Below the pieces are notes generated by a model. That model did no database searches, was not told where the DNA came from, and saw nothing but the letters and a program-made list of their open reading frames with translations. 64,000 nt of DNA from Arboricoccus pini (GTDB lineage: Bacteria; Pseudomonadota; Alphaproteobacteria; Geminicoccales; Geminicoccaceae), in the NCBI RefSeq assembly GCF_900187945.1, contig NZ_FYEH01000006.1, positions 62,001 to 126,000 of the forward strand. The letters are read 5' to 3'. Positions 8,905 through 20,182 of the stretch are shown here, one piece after another; the stretch's first letter is position 1; each line of letters opens with the position of its first letter. The translations under genes and the position numbers were made by a program.

Positions 8905-9144
8905 ATGCGCGTCAAGGTGGCCATCGGCCTTAGACCCGGCGTTCTCGACCCCGAAGCCGTAGCGATCGAACGCTCGCTCAAGGGCCTGGGCTTTCCCGAT
9001 GTCGCAAACGTCAAGCGGCAAAAGATCATCGAGCTCGATGTGGGCGCACCTGACCGCGAGGCCGCTCTCACGGCTGCCAGGGCCATGTGCGAGAAGCTGC
9101 TCGCCAACCCGGTCATCGAAAGCTACACGATCGACATTGCCTAA
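8905..9144 (+). CDS. purS: Phosphoribosylformylglycinamidine synthase subunit PurS
   Basis: 79-residue small subunit of the three-part FGAM synthase (PurSQL), bridging the PurL synthetase and PurQ glutaminase. Typical opening MRVKVAIGLRPGVLDPEAVAIE and the GLGFPDVANVKRQKIIELDV segment are clear. The start has GAGAGAAGCGACGATC upstream. It lies 15 bases after purC and 120 bases before purQ, consistent with one transcript. Separate PurS and PurQ proteins are the alphaproteobacterial and Gram-positive arrangement, unlike the fused large PurL of enterobacteria. Confidence 0.95.
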   Translation: MRVKVAIGLRPGVLDPEAVAIERSLKGLGFPDVANVKRQKIIELDVGAPDREAALTAARAMCEKLLANPVIESYTIDIA

Positions 9145-9264
9145 GGGATCGCAACGCGGCTGCCGAGCGGCAAACCATGGCGTCCGGCGGCGATCCGCCG
9201 GGTCGCACAATCATCGCTGCCTGGGTCCGCTCACAAGCTTCCGTACTGATGAAATCGAGAGACG

Positions 9265-9927
9265 ATGCGCGCTGCCATCATCACTTTTCCCGGGTCCAAT
9301 CGCGAGGTCGATCTCGCGCGCGCCCTAGAGGCCGCAACCGGCCATCGCCCCCTTTCGGTATGGCACAAGGAGAGTGAACTCCCCGACCTCGATCTCATCG
9401 CCCTGCCCGGCGGTTTCTCTTACGGCGACTACCTTCGCTGCGGTGCAGTGGCCGCACGTTCGCCGATCATGACGGAGATCGCAAGGCAAGCAGGCCGAGG
9501 GGTTGCCGTCATCGGCATCTGCAACGGGTTCCAGATCCTGACCGAAGCCGGGCTCCTCCCTGGCGTCCTCATGCGAAACAAGGGGCTGGCCTTCCTCTGC
9601 AAGCCCGTCACGCTGGAGGTCGCCACCAGGCAGTCGGTCTTTACGAGCGGCTATGAAGCTGGCCAGGAGGTCGTCTTTCCCGTTGCGCACCACGACGGGA
9701 ACTACACGATCGATGCCGAGGGCCAAAAGCGGCTCGAGGACGAAGACAGAGTGGCCTTTCGCTACAAAGGTGAGCTGAACGGCTCGGTAGGCCGCATAGC
9801 CGGAATTCTCTCGACCGGGCGCAACGTCCTGGGCCTCATGCCCCACCCCGAAGACGCCACTGAACCCTTGCAGGGCAGCATTGACGGCAAGCCTCTCTTT
9901 GCATCTCTTGCGGCCGCATTGGGTTGA
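9265..9927 (+). CDS. purQ: Phosphoribosylformylglycinamidine synthase subunit PurQ (glutaminase)
   Basis: 220-residue class I glutamine amidotransferase that releases ammonia from glutamine for FGAM synthesis by PurL. The nucleophilic Cys lies in [14 protein letters not shown] (about residue 84-90), and the His/Glu pair in [10 protein letters not shown] near residue 194. [18 protein letters not shown] is the oxyanion-hole segment. The start ATG follows GAGAGACG. Its stop overlaps a possible TTG start of purL. Confidence 0.96.
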   Translation: MRAAIITFPGSNREVDLARALEAATGHRPLSVWHKESELPDLDLIALPGGFSYGDYLRCGAVAARSPIMTEIARQAGRGVAVIGICNGFQILTEAGLLPGVLMRNKGLAFLCKPVTLEVATRQSVFTSGYEAGQEVVFPVAHHDGNYTIDAEGQKRLEDEDRVAFRYKGELNGSVGRIAGILSTGRNVLGLMPHPEDATEPLQGSIDGKPLFASLAAALG

Positions 9928-9932
9928 CCAAA

Positions 9933-12143
<2,211 letters not shown>

Positions 12144-12191
12144 CTGGGGCATCGTTTTTTCGACAGTTTCACGCGAGGGATTCCGCGAGCA

Positions 12192-12428
12192 ATGGCGATG
12201 GCGCCCCACGATATCGAGACGCTGATCAAGCAAGCATTCCCCGATGCCATTGTTGTCATCGAGGACCTTGCAGGAGATGGGGATCATTATCGGGCCACCA
12301 TCACGAGCGAGGTCTTTCGCGGCCAGAGCCGCATCCAGCAGCACAAGCTCGTCTACGAGGCGCTTGGCGGTCGCATGGGTGGCGAACTTCACGCTTTGGC
12401 CTTGCGTACTTGCGCCCCAGCTGCCTGA
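12192..12428 (+). CDS. BolA/IbaG family protein
   Basis: 78-residue BolA-type protein. Members partner with monothiol CGFS glutaredoxins in iron-sulfur cluster trafficking. The helix-turn-helix-like segment FRGQSRIQQHKLVYEALGGRMG with its conserved His, and ELHALALRT near the C-terminus, are characteristic. The start is ATG 12192 or 12198. The next gene, 28 to 46 bases on depending on its start, is grxD, the usual partner, supporting a joint Fe-S role. Confidence 0.92.
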   Translation: MAMAPHDIETLIKQAFPDAIVVIEDLAGDGDHYRATITSEVFRGQSRIQQHKLVYEALGGRMGGELHALALRTCAPAA

Positions 12429-12474
12429 GACCCCTTAAACCCGACCTGGTCGGGCAATGTCCGGAGCAATGATG

Positions 12475-12816
12475 ATGACCAATGCCGTTTTCGACCGCAT
12501 CAAGGAACAAATCGAGCGCGACGACGTCGTCCTCTACATGAAGGGAACGCCCGTCTTTCCGATGTGTGGCTTTTCCGCCGCTACAGTGCAGGTCTTGGGG
12601 CAGACGGGCGTCAAATTCCAGTCCTACAATATTCTTGAGGACATGGAGCTTCGCAATGGGCTGAAGGAATTCGGCAACTGGCCGACCTTTCCCCAGCTTT
12701 ACGTCAAAGGTGAGTTGATCGGCGGCTGCGATATTGTCCGAGAGATGTACGAGACGGGCGAGCTCGAAGCGCTGTTCCAGGAGAAGGGCGTGAACACAAA
12801 CGCTGCCGTCGCCTGA
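12475..12816 (+). CDS. grxD: Monothiol glutaredoxin GrxD-type (CGFS)
   Basis: About 113-residue class II glutaredoxin that binds a [2Fe-2S] cluster with glutathione and hands it on, often with BolA. The active site reads MCGFSAATVQVL, and WPTFPQLYVKGELIGGCDIV is the glutathione-binding TVP/GG region. Four in-frame ATGs are near the start (12457, 12469, 12472, 12475); the last has GGAG eight bases upstream and is taken here, which also matches family length. A perfect hairpin follows the stop. Confidence 0.94.
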   Translation: MTNAVFDRIKEQIERDDVVLYMKGTPVFPMCGFSAATVQVLGQTGVKFQSYNILEDMELRNGLKEFGNWPTFPQLYVKGELIGGCDIVREMYETGELEALFQEKGVNTNAAVA

Positions 12817-12833
12817 ATCCCGGTTGAGAAGGC

Positions 12834-12853
12834 TCTCGCTCCTACGAGCGAGA
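12834..12853. terminator. Hairpin between convergent grxD and DUF3108 gene
   Basis: TCTCGCTC and GAGCGAGA form a perfect 8-bp stem with a CTAC loop, 17 bases past the grxD stop and 6 bases before the stop of the facing gene. There is no long T-run on either side, so it is a candidate bidirectional terminator or 3' stabiliser rather than a canonical intrinsic terminator. Confidence 0.5.
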
Positions 12854-12859
12854 CGCCAT

Positions 12860-13729
12860 CTAGCGCTCAATATTTGCACAAGCACCTGTCTGCGGCTTTC
12901 CCAGGCAGTCGTTTTGCAGGCTGGCGCTTGCCTGGGTGGCATCGCCGACTGTGGTCATCAAGATGGGTGCCATATCTCCCGGCCGGAAATGGATTCGTGC
13001 ATATTGCGTGGGCGTCTCGCCTGGGAAAGTTATGAGCCCATCGCCACGCTCGAAACCGGCTTTGGCAATAAACACCAGCTTGGCGACACGCGTGGTGACC
13101 TTCTGGCCAGCAATCTCGATGTCCGTACTTCCCTCATCGGTAACATCGGTATCGTAGAGCTTACGGCCATCGAAGATAGGCAGCGTAGCGCCTCCTCTGC
13201 CAGCCGCCATCGTGTCGCGCAGACGGAATGATGCGGTGACAGGATCGATCGTATTGGTCCAGGCTGTGCGTGGCACGTCGCTCGTGGCATCTCTACCATT
13301 ATTCCGATACCGGAAGCTCGTGATCTGGCCGTCACTGCCATAGCTGATATCGATCAGGCGCTGGCGGTCGCTTTTTGACTGAACGCTCTTGAAGCTTACA
13401 GGTCGAATGACGCCGCCAACCCGCGCTGCAATGGCGCTATAGCTTGTGGTGTTGCCCGATAAGATCGCTGCTAGGCCGTCGGCACGCGCAACGATCCTGC
13501 CCTCAAAATGATCGCCACGACGCAGATTCTGCAGTCGGAGCGCGCCCACGGTCAAACCGTAGGCTTGCACCGCATAGCGAAAATCGCCTTCGCTGAATTC
13601 GGCAGCCTGGGCACTCAGGGGCGCTGGGAGACAGGCGGCAGCGAGCGCCAAGGTGCTAGACTTCAGAAGCCGGCGTCGCGCGAGCGGTGCAAGGAGGGAC
13701 GGCATGATCATACCCACAATGTTTCGCAT
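12860..13729 (-). CDS. DUF3108 domain-containing periplasmic protein
   Basis: 289 residues with an N-terminal targeting sequence: twin arginines (ARRRLLKSSTLALAAACLPAPLSAQA) followed by a cleavable hydrophobic core ending near AQAAE. The mature part has the DUF3108 pattern: FRYAVQAYGLTVGALRLQ, FKSVQSKSDRQRLIDISY, DPVTASFRLRD and the C-terminal ARIHFRPGDMAPILM. The family is exported and its function is not established. A twin-arginine route is possible, though the RR is not in a perfect consensus. Converges with grxD. Confidence 0.8.
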   Translation of the reverse strand: MRNIVGMIMPSLLAPLARRRLLKSSTLALAAACLPAPLSAQAAEFSEGDFRYAVQAYGLTVGALRLQNLRRGDHFEGRIVARADGLAAILSGNTTSYSAIAARVGGVIRPVSFKSVQSKSDRQRLIDISYGSDGQITSFRYRNNGRDATSDVPRTAWTNTIDPVTASFRLRDTMAAGRGGATLPIFDGRKLYDTDVTDEGSTDIEIAGQKVTTRVAKLVFIAKAGFERGDGLITFPGETPTQYARIHFRPGDMAPILMTTVGDATQASASLQNDCLGKPQTGACANIER

Positions 13730-13757
13730 CGTGAGCGGGAAGAAAAGACTTGTGCGA

Positions 13758-14231
13758 TTAAAAGCCGCCGAGATCTAGCTTGAGAGCGTCCGCTAGGATC
13801 ACGGCTGCGGCATAATGATCAACAGGAGCGTCTCGCTTGGGCCGCCGCCACCGTCCCTCCGCAAATGCGTCCTCGACGGCAAAGCTCGTCAGGCGCTCAT
13901 CTTGCATCAGGACCGGGAGGGCCAACTCCAGTGCGAGGCGATTACCAAGATACCTTGCGGTAACGGCCATGGGCCCCTCGGAACCATCCATGTTGAGCGG
14001 AAGGCCAAGGACAATACCGACCGCGGCCCGTTCGACCACTCGCGCTTGAATGGCCTCAAGATCGTCTTGAAGCCGCCGTCGCTGCATGGTCGAGAGCGGC
14101 GTTATCAGCAGTCGTCGCGGATCCGTGCCTGCGAACCCTAAGCGCCGTTTGCTGGCGTCAATTGCCAGCAGGCCACCACTTTGAGGCAACACCGAGATGA
14201 AGGCCGGGAGGTCGTCGAACAACTCGGCCAT
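13758..14231 (-). CDS. ruvX: RuvX/YqgF family putative pre-16S rRNA nuclease
   Basis: 157-residue RNase H-fold protein of the YqgF/RuvX family, associated with 5'-end maturation of 16S rRNA and first described as a Holliday junction resolvase homologue. Visible: LLAIDASKRRLGFA (first catalytic Asp strand), VERAAVGIVLGLPLNMDGSEGPMA (GLPLNMDGxxGP motif), LMQDERLTSFAVED (second acidic strand, DERLTS) and the final DHYAAAVILADAL (last Asp). The first 20 residues are longer than usual, so a shorter start is possible. It is 28 bases from the DUF3108 gene. Confidence 0.9.
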   Translation of the reverse strand: MAELFDDLPAFISVLPQSGGLLAIDASKRRLGFAGTDPRRLLITPLSTMQRRRLQDDLEAIQARVVERAAVGIVLGLPLNMDGSEGPMAVTARYLGNRLALELALPVLMQDERLTSFAVEDAFAEGRWRRPKRDAPVDHYAAAVILADALKLDLGGF

Positions 14232-14285
14232 TGGAACGACTTTTCCTTTTGCCGGGACGATCGATGCGCTCGCCTACTGTGCTGT

Positions 14286-14543
14286 TCAGGCCAACTCGAA
14301 AGATTCCCGAGGCGCCACCTTCGATTGGACCGAAGGAAGGCCTTCGTATAACGACACATCCGAGGAAACCAGCGGCTGTTGGGCCAGCGAGATCCGCCTG
14401 GGCCGTGCGATAATACGCACACGGCCAGGCTCGATCGTCACGAATGCTCCTGGCAAAATGATCTCGCGCCTCGGAGCGTGCTCGTTGCCTCCACAAGCGT
14501 CGACTTCGGACATCGGATGTTCCATAATAAGCACGCTCTTCAT
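14286..14543 (-). CDS. Small hypothetical protein upstream of ruvX
   Basis: An 85-codon frame in line with and 54 bases upstream of ruvX. The translation is not obviously a shadow: REIILPGAFVTIEPGRVRIIARPRRIS looks like ordinary globular sequence. I recognise no family. Three Met codons compete for the start (14543, 14525, 14513); only the last has a weak GGAA ribosome-binding sequence. It may be a real short gene, a leader, or chance. Confidence 0.3.
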   Translation of the reverse strand: MKSVLIMEHPMSEVDACGGNEHAPRREIILPGAFVTIEPGRVRIIARPRRISLAQQPLVSSDVSLYEGLPSVQSKVAPRESFELA

Positions 14544-14807
14544 CGGCTGGAAACGGTGATGCGTGGCGCCGCACTGGCCGCCCGTTTCGATCGCATCTGA
14601 CGTTGAAAAACGTTGTGGCGCGTTATGGTTGCAATGTAAATCGAATTTTACGTAATTTTAGATAAATCAAGCGCCTTATTTCAACCTTGGGACCATGCCG
14701 CCACACCGTCGACGGTCTGTTGTCACTTCAACCCCGGCAGCTGTAAACTGTGCCGGCTGATGTCCATGGATCGGCATCCAAATTCCATCGTCTCGGAGAC
14801 CAGTTTC
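14544..14807. promoter_or_regulatory. AT-rich intergenic region upstream of gatCAB
   Basis: Between the leftward genes and gatC. Bases about 14605-14685 are distinctly AT-rich compared with the surroundings, with runs such as GTAAATCGAATTTTACG (a short imperfect inverted repeat) and TAATTTTAGATAAATCAAG. This is the likely divergent promoter area. I cannot fix -35/-10 boxes with confidence. Confidence 0.4.
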
Positions 14808-15095
14808 ATGTCGCTCGATCGATCCACCGTAGCGCGGATCGCGAACCTCGCGCGCATCGACGTGCCCGATGATCAGCAAGAACCGCTTGCTCGTGAACTC
14901 TCTAACCTGCTGCTCTGGGTGGAGCAGCTTCGCGAGGTCGATACGGACGGCGTCGAACCTTTGCGGATGATTATGCCGCTTCCGCCGCGCTGGCGTGAGG
15001 ACAGCGTCACCGACGGCGGTCATGCCGATGTCGTTACCGCCAACGCACCGGCAGCACTCGACGGATTCTTCGTAGTCCCAAAGGTCGTCGAATGA
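14808..15095 (+). CDS. gatC: Aspartyl/glutamyl-tRNA amidotransferase subunit C
   Basis: 95-residue subunit that holds GatA and GatB together in the tRNA-dependent amidotransferase. Typical features: [15 protein letters not shown] at the N-terminus, [22 protein letters not shown] in the middle and the C-terminal FFVVPKVVE. The frame is open to 14760, but ATG 14808 has GGAGA at good spacing and matches the family start. Its stop overlaps the gatA ATG by 4 bases, indicating coupled translation. Confidence 0.95.
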   Translation: MSLDRSTVARIANLARIDVPDDQQEPLARELSNLLLWVEQLREVDTDGVEPLRMIMPLPPRWREDSVTDGGHADVVTANAPAALDGFFVVPKVVE

Positions 15096-16573
15096 GCGAA
15101 CTTACCTATCTTACCTTGACGCAGGCGCGCGCGGGTCTCCTCGCCAAGGAGTTCTCGGTCGACGAACTCCTTGAAGCACATATCTCGGCTCTGGCTGCCC
15201 ATCGCGATCTTAATGCGTTCATCACCGAGACAGCAGATCTTGCCCGCCAGCAGGCAAAGACCGCCGCGAGCAGGCTGCAGCGGGGTGAGGCCGGCCTGCT
15301 TGAGGGCCTGCCCATTGCCATCAAGGATCTGTTTTGCACGACGGACGTGCTGACGACAGCAGCCTCGCATATCCTGGACGGCTTCAAGCCGCCTTACGAA
15401 TCGAGCGTTACAAGAAAGCTTTGGGGCGAAGGAGCTCTTTGCCTGGGCAAGACCAATCTCGACGAGTTCGCGATGGGCTCGGCGAACGTCACATCCTACT
15501 ATGGACCCGTGCGGAGCCCCTGGACGGCCGTGGGTGACAACGTGGCCGTGGTTCCAGGCGGCAGCTCGGGCGGCTCGGCGGCGGCCGTCGCCGCGCGCAT
15601 CGCCCTGGCTGCCACCGGCACGGATACGGGCGGCTCGATCCGCCAGCCCGCCGCCTTTTGTGGCATCACAGGCATTAAGCCTACCTATGGCCGCTGCTCG
15701 CGATTCGGCGTGATCGCATTTGCGAGCTCGCTCGATCAGCCAGGCGCCTTCGGCCGGTCGGTCGAGGACTGCGCGCTTTTTCTCGAAGCCATGGCGGGTT
15801 ACGACCCGAACGACAGCACGAGCGCTGATCTACCCGTCCCCGACTGGAAATCGGAGGTCGGCGGCGGTGTTAAAGGCATGCGCATCGGCTTGCCACGCGA
15901 ATACCGCGTAGATGGCATGCCGAGCGAGATCGAGCAGATCTGGCAGCAGGGCGCGTCGTGGCTCAAGGCGCAGGGAGCAGAAATCGTCGAGATCAGCCTG
16001 CCGCACACGAAATATGCGCTGCCGACCTACTATATCATCGCGCCCGCCGAAGCCTCGTCGAACCTCGCCCGCTATGACGGCATGCGCTTTGGTCTGCGCG
16101 TACCGGGCAAAAATCTCGCCGAGACCTATATGAAGACGCGCGGTGAAGGCTTCGGTGCCGAGGTGCGCCGCCGCATTATGATCGGCACCTATGTGCTCTC
16201 GGCCGGCTATTACGACGCCTATTATCTCAAGGCCCAGAAGGTCCGACGGCGGATAGCCGACGATTTCACCCAAGCCTTCGAACACTGCGACGCGATCTTG
16301 ACGCCGACCGCCCCCTCGGCCGCCTTTCGCGTTGGCGACAAGATGGACGATCCGGTCGCCATGTATCTGAACGACGTCTTCACCGTACCCAGCAGCCTAG
16401 CCGGCCTCCCCGGCATCTCGGTTCCGGCCGGCCTCTCCGCGTCGGGGCTGCCGCTCGGCCTTCAGGTGATCGGCCGGCCCTGGGACGAAATGACCTGCTT
16501 CAAGGTGGGTCGCGCGATCGAGCAGGCCGCCGATTTCACCACCTTGCCCTACGGGCTGGAGGCTGCCGCATGA
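15092..16573 (+). CDS. gatA: Aspartyl/glutamyl-tRNA amidotransferase subunit A
   Basis: 493-residue amidase-family glutaminase subunit that produces ammonia for amidation of misacylated Glu-tRNA(Gln) or Asp-tRNA(Asn). The Ser-cisSer-Lys triad is visible: Lys in [11 protein letters not shown], cis-Ser in [11 protein letters not shown], nucleophile Ser in [12 protein letters not shown]. Further conserved: [27 protein letters not shown] and the C-terminal [14 protein letters not shown]. It overlaps gatC upstream and gatB downstream by 4 bases each. Confidence 0.97.
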   Translation: MSELTYLTLTQARAGLLAKEFSVDELLEAHISALAAHRDLNAFITETADLARQQAKTAASRLQRGEAGLLEGLPIAIKDLFCTTDVLTTAASHILDGFKPPYESSVTRKLWGEGALCLGKTNLDEFAMGSANVTSYYGPVRSPWTAVGDNVAVVPGGSSGGSAAAVAARIALAATGTDTGGSIRQPAAFCGITGIKPTYGRCSRFGVIAFASSLDQPGAFGRSVEDCALFLEAMAGYDPNDSTSADLPVPDWKSEVGGGVKGMRIGLPREYRVDGMPSEIEQIWQQGASWLKAQGAEIVEISLPHTKYALPTYYIIAPAEASSNLARYDGMRFGLRVPGKNLAETYMKTRGEGFGAEVRRRIMIGTYVLSAGYYDAYYLKAQKVRRRIADDFTQAFEHCDAILTPTAPSAAFRVGDKMDDPVAMYLNDVFTVPSSLAGLPGISVPAGLSASGLPLGLQVIGRPWDEMTCFKVGRAIEQAADFTTLPYGLEAAA

Positions 16574-18024
16574 GCTATACGATCGAGGGCAACACGGGTA
16601 CCTGGGAAATCGTCGTCGGCCTTGAGGTACATGCGCAGGTCATTTCCGAGAGCAAGCTTTTCTCGGGTGCCTCGACCGCCTATGGCGCGCCACCCAACGC
16701 CAATGTCTCTATCGTCGATGCGGGCATGCCCGGCATGCTGCCGGTCGTGAATGCACATTGTATCCGGCAGGCCGTACGCACCGGCCTCGGCCTGAAGGCG
16801 CAAATCAACAAGGATTCGGTCTTCGAACGGAAGAACTACTTCTATCCAGATCTGCCACAGGGCTATCAGATCAGCCAATATCTCCATCCGATCGTCGGCA
16901 ATGGAGAACTCGTGATCGACATGCCGAATGGTGAGAGCCGGACGATTGGCATCACCCGGCTCCATCTCGAGCAGGATGCCGGCAAGTCGGTGCATGACCG
17001 AAGCGACGATGCGACATTGATCGACCTCAACCGCTCGGGCGTGGCGCTCATGGAGATCGTCTCCGAGCCCGACATCCGCACGCCCGAGGAAGCTGTTCTC
17101 TACATGCGCAAGCTGCGCTCCATCCTGCGCTATCTCGGGACCTGTGATGGCAACATGGAGGAGGGCAACCTGCGCTGCGACGCCAATGTCTCCGTACGCC
17201 GTCGGGGCGAGACCGCGTTCGGCACGCGCTGTGAAATCAAGAACGTCAACTCAATGCGCTTTGTTGCGCGCGCCATCGAATATGAGGCGAGGCGCCAGGT
17301 CGATCTCATCGAGAGCGGCCAGACCGTCGTGCAGGAAACACGCCTTTTCGACGCTCAGAAGGGCGAGACGCGCTCGATGCGTGGCAAGGAGGAGGCACAC
17401 GACTATCGCTACTTCCCTGACCCCGATCTCCTCCCTGTCATCCTTCCCGAGGGCTATGTCGAGGAGATCGCAGCCAGCCTTCCCGAGTTGCCGGATGCCA
17501 AGAAGTCGCGCTTCATCGCCGATTACGGGGTCACCCCCTATGATGCAGGCGTCCTGGTGATGGAACAGCAAACCGCCGCTTATTTCGAAGCGGTGGCGCA
17601 AGGCAGGGACGCGAAGCAAGCCGCCAACTGGGTCATCAACGAATTGTTCGGCCTGCTGGCCAAGGGCGGCAAGGATCTGAGCGAAACGCCGATCAGCGCC
17701 GATGATCTCGGCCGGCTGCTCGACCTGTTGAATGACGGCACAATCTCAGGCCGCCTGGCCAAGGACGTTTTCGCCATCATGTTCGAGACCGGTCAATCGC
17801 CGGCCCGGATCGTTGAGGAGCGCGGCCTGAAGCAGGTTACCGACACCTCGTCGATCGAGCCCTTCTGCGAGGAAGTCATCGCTGCCAATCCGGGGCAGGT
17901 CGAGACATATCGAAAAAATCCCAAGGTCATTGGCTGGTTCGTAGGCCAGGTCATGAAGAAGACCGGCGGCAAGGCCAACCCAGCCGTCGTGACCGGGATC
18001 CTGCAAAAAATGCTCGACGGCTAA
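16570..18024 (+). CDS. gatB: Aspartyl/glutamyl-tRNA amidotransferase subunit B
   Basis: 484-residue tRNA-binding and kinase subunit that activates the misacylated side chain with ATP. Clear landmarks: [53 protein letters not shown] and the C-terminal YqeY-like tail ending [12 protein letters not shown]. The ATG overlaps the gatA stop (ATGA). The presence of gatCAB implies indirect amidation of Gln-tRNA and/or Asn-tRNA in this organism. Confidence 0.97.
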   Translation: MSYTIEGNTGTWEIVVGLEVHAQVISESKLFSGASTAYGAPPNANVSIVDAGMPGMLPVVNAHCIRQAVRTGLGLKAQINKDSVFERKNYFYPDLPQGYQISQYLHPIVGNGELVIDMPNGESRTIGITRLHLEQDAGKSVHDRSDDATLIDLNRSGVALMEIVSEPDIRTPEEAVLYMRKLRSILRYLGTCDGNMEEGNLRCDANVSVRRRGETAFGTRCEIKNVNSMRFVARAIEYEARRQVDLIESGQTVVQETRLFDAQKGETRSMRGKEEAHDYRYFPDPDLLPVILPEGYVEEIAASLPELPDAKKSRFIADYGVTPYDAGVLVMEQQTAAYFEAVAQGRDAKQAANWVINELFGLLAKGGKDLSETPISADDLGRLLDLLNDGTISGRLAKDVFAIMFETGQSPARIVEERGLKQVTDTSSIEPFCEEVIAANPGQVETYRKNPKVIGWFVGQVMKKTGGKANPAVVTGILQKMLDG

Positions 18025-18196
18025 GGCTCAGCGTAGGGAAGCAGAGCGAGGTCGACGGCATCCGCGTCCAGGCAGACCACGGCACCGACCGACAAGCCCC
18101 CCCGACGTCAGATCGACAGCATAGAGGGTGCAATTCGGGCTTATGCATTGCCGTTGCCCGTTCGCTTTGGCGACAGCAAGCCTCGAGGCTATGCCC
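18021..18196 (-). pseudogene. Possible frameshifted small ORF or gene remnant
   Basis: On the minus strand a coherent peptide runs GHEGIASRLAVAKANGQRQ, then CISPNCTLYAVDLTSGG. At a run of seven C (18098-18104 on the plus strand) the frame breaks. Shifting by one base continues sensibly as LSVGAVVCLDADAVDLALL and ends PYAEP at a TAG that overlaps the gatB stop. No start codon with a ribosome-binding site is evident. It could be a decayed gene, a homopolymer sequencing error in a small real gene, or a programmed slip. The family is not recognised; the CxxxxxC pair is the only motif-like feature. Confidence 0.35.
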
Positions 18197-19237
18197 TCAT
18201 GGCCGATGACGATGGGGCCGAACCGGTGCCCCCGGCGGCAGCACCAAGCGTATCGGCTTGTGGAGCACATTCACCTCAACGCGCCGCCCCGTGCGCGGCT
18301 CGCCGTCCAACGTCAGGTTCCACGGCTCGTCTGCCGACAACGTGAACCTTTTCGTGCGGCAGCGAATGACGAAGCGGGGCTGGGGAAAGTCGGGATCACC
18401 AACCTCCCGCACGACGGCAGGAAAATCCGCGATCTCGAAGGCGCGGATCATCCGCACATCCATCAGGCCATCATTGATAAGTGCGCTGGGTGCAACGACC
18501 GAACCACCGCCAGTCTGTCGCCCATTCGCCAGGGTCAGCACCACAAGGTCATCGCTCCCTCGCGCGTCATCCGACCGCCACTCGATTCGGCGCGGACGAA
18601 GGTGCAGGGTGCGCAAGATACCGGCGATCCAGTAAGCCGGGCCACCGATCAGACGCTTTAATTCGTCCGAAATCTCGGTCGCGTTCTCATCGATAAAGGC
18701 AGCGGTGATGACATTTACGGCGATCGACATATCCAAATCGGCAACCTCGCCAATCGGATCCAGGCCGCGGACTTGCAAGACGTCGATCGAACGGCTGCGA
18801 CCCGAGGCCGCCAGTTGCAAGGCCAAAGGCGGAAAGCGCGGGATCTGGCAGCCGGTTGCGAAATCGTTGGCCGTACCAGCGGGTAACAGGGCCAAGCTCG
18901 GCCTTCGCGTCGGTCTGACGCGCAAGATACCTTCCACGACTTCCTGAATGGTGCCGTCACCGCCGGCAGCCACGACGACATCGCAAAGCCGAGTCGAAAT
19001 GCTGGCGAGATGCGTCGCATCGCCCAGTCTATGGGTGATCGCAAGATCGACACGCGTCCCGGCCTGACGCATCTCCTCGATTGCCAGTCGAATGTCCGCG
19101 CGATCGGCCGACTTCCCATTCAAGATAAGGCGGAGTCGTCGATCCGATTTGGGCAATTTCGGCTTGAGACCAAGTACCCTGCGGACGATGGCGCGAACCC
19201 GCGCACGCCATATGCTGAACAAGGCGCCCAGGCTCAC
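18197..19237 (-). CDS. YegS/DAGK-type lipid kinase
   Basis: About 346-residue diacylglycerol/sphingosine kinase-family protein that would phosphorylate a lipid with ATP at the inner membrane surface. Catalytic-domain motifs: LRLILNGKSA at the start, VVVAAGGDGTIQEVVEG (the GGDGT nucleotide motif), LLPAGTANDFATG and, later, DVLQVRG and LTLANGRQTGGGSVVAPSALINDGLMDV. The frame is open to a TTG at 19291; the GTG at 19237 with GGGAA upstream is a better start and trims an unlikely basic leader. YegS-like lipid kinase of unknown substrate is the safest call. Confidence 0.85.
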   Translation of the reverse strand: MSLGALFSIWRARVRAIVRRVLGLKPKLPKSDRRLRLILNGKSADRADIRLAIEEMRQAGTRVDLAITHRLGDATHLASISTRLCDVVVAAGGDGTIQEVVEGILRVRPTRRPSLALLPAGTANDFATGCQIPRFPPLALQLAASGRSRSIDVLQVRGLDPIGEVADLDMSIAVNVITAAFIDENATEISDELKRLIGGPAYWIAGILRTLHLRPRRIEWRSDDARGSDDLVVLTLANGRQTGGGSVVAPSALINDGLMDVRMIRAFEIADFPAVVREVGDPDFPQPRFVIRCRTKRFTLSADEPWNLTLDGEPRTGRRVEVNVLHKPIRLVLPPGAPVRPHRHRP

Positions 19238-19359
19238 GAGGCGGTTCCCGGCATCAATGTCAGCCCGCCTATGTCGCGCCGTTGACAACAAGAGCCGGCA
19301 TCAGGCGAACGACCCGACCGCTCGATCATCAACGAATAGGATGAATAAGGGCGTTAATT

Positions 19360-19435
19360 TGGTGGAGCCGATCGGGATCGAACCGACGACCTCCTGAATG
19401 CCATTCAGGCGCTCTCCCAACTGAGCTACGGCCCC
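19360..19435 (-). tRNA. tRNA-Ala (anticodon GGC)
   Basis: Minus-strand cloverleaf: acceptor GGGGCCG with CGGCTCC (one G-U pair), D-arm AGCTCAGTTGGGAGAGC, anticodon stem CCTGA/TCAGG with loop ATGGCAT giving anticodon GGC, T-arm GGTTCGATCC, encoded CCA. It sits between the lipid kinase and the TIGR02300 gene. Confidence 0.95.
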
Positions 19436-19519
19436 ACCGGGGAGACGAGCGGCTTCATAAGGGTAAGCCGCTCGCCAAGCAAGCCCTCCGTGCATTTTGT
19501 CGTCGAGGCATCAACGAGG

Positions 19520-19921
19520 CTATCGATCGCCGTCCGGATCGTCGATATCGTCATCGATAACGTCGCTCACATCGTCGTCATCGCCCAGATCATCGGTGTC
19601 TTCGATCAGCGAGGCATCGTCAGCGGTCTCGTCGACGTCGGCATCGGCAAGGTCGGTGTCGTCATCGACGAGATCCTCTTCCTCGGCCTCGGTCTCGACG
19701 GCGATATCGGCGTCATCGGTCTCGAGCTCGGTGTCATCCGTGGGCGCATCGGCTCCAGCCACCGCGCGCGTGGCAACCCGCGGGCGGCGAGACCGCGAAA
19801 TCACGTCCAGGTCGAGCACGGTGCCGCAAGTCGGGCAGGTGATCGGCTGGCGCATGAAATCGTAAAATCTTGCCCCGCAATTCAGGCACAGGCGCTTCGT
19901 GCCCCATTCCGGCTTGGCCAT
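19520..19921 (-). CDS. TIGR02300 family protein (zinc ribbon plus acidic tail)
   Basis: 133-residue protein with two parts. Residues 1-45 form a small zinc-ribbon: KPEWGTKRLCLNCGARFYDF and PITCPTCGTVLDLD, giving a CxxC...CxxC site. Residues about 65-133 are a strongly acidic Asp/Glu/Thr tail encoded by a repetitive GAT/GAC/GTC-rich stretch. The opening KPEWGTKR is typical of the family, which is alphaproteobacterial and of unknown function. The start is ATG 19921 after GGAGAG; an upstream ATG (19990) is less likely. Divergent from the aroA-position gene, its usual neighbour. Confidence 0.88.
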   Translation of the reverse strand: MAKPEWGTKRLCLNCGARFYDFMRQPITCPTCGTVLDLDVISRSRRPRVATRAVAGADAPTDDTELETDDADIAVETEAEEEDLVDDDTDLADADVDETADDASLIEDTDDLGDDDDVSDVIDDDIDDPDGDR

Positions 19922-20182
19922 CGGCTCTCCAAACAAGTAAGAATTGCGGCCGTCTGACCGCAGTGCATAAGCGAGCGAGGCGATTGCCATGACGGCCCGG
20001 CGCTGTCAAAAGCAATTCCCGTGCTATCGCCCGCCTTACACCAATCTCGGCGGTGCGTAGGACCGCCATCGATCTGTTGCCCCGGTCTGGAGCGGATAGG
20101 TCGGTCGCTACCGACCACATTTCAAGCGGCAGCCGGCGCCAAGCTAGCTGCGTGTTCGCCGGCCCTGCCTGAACGGGTGCTC

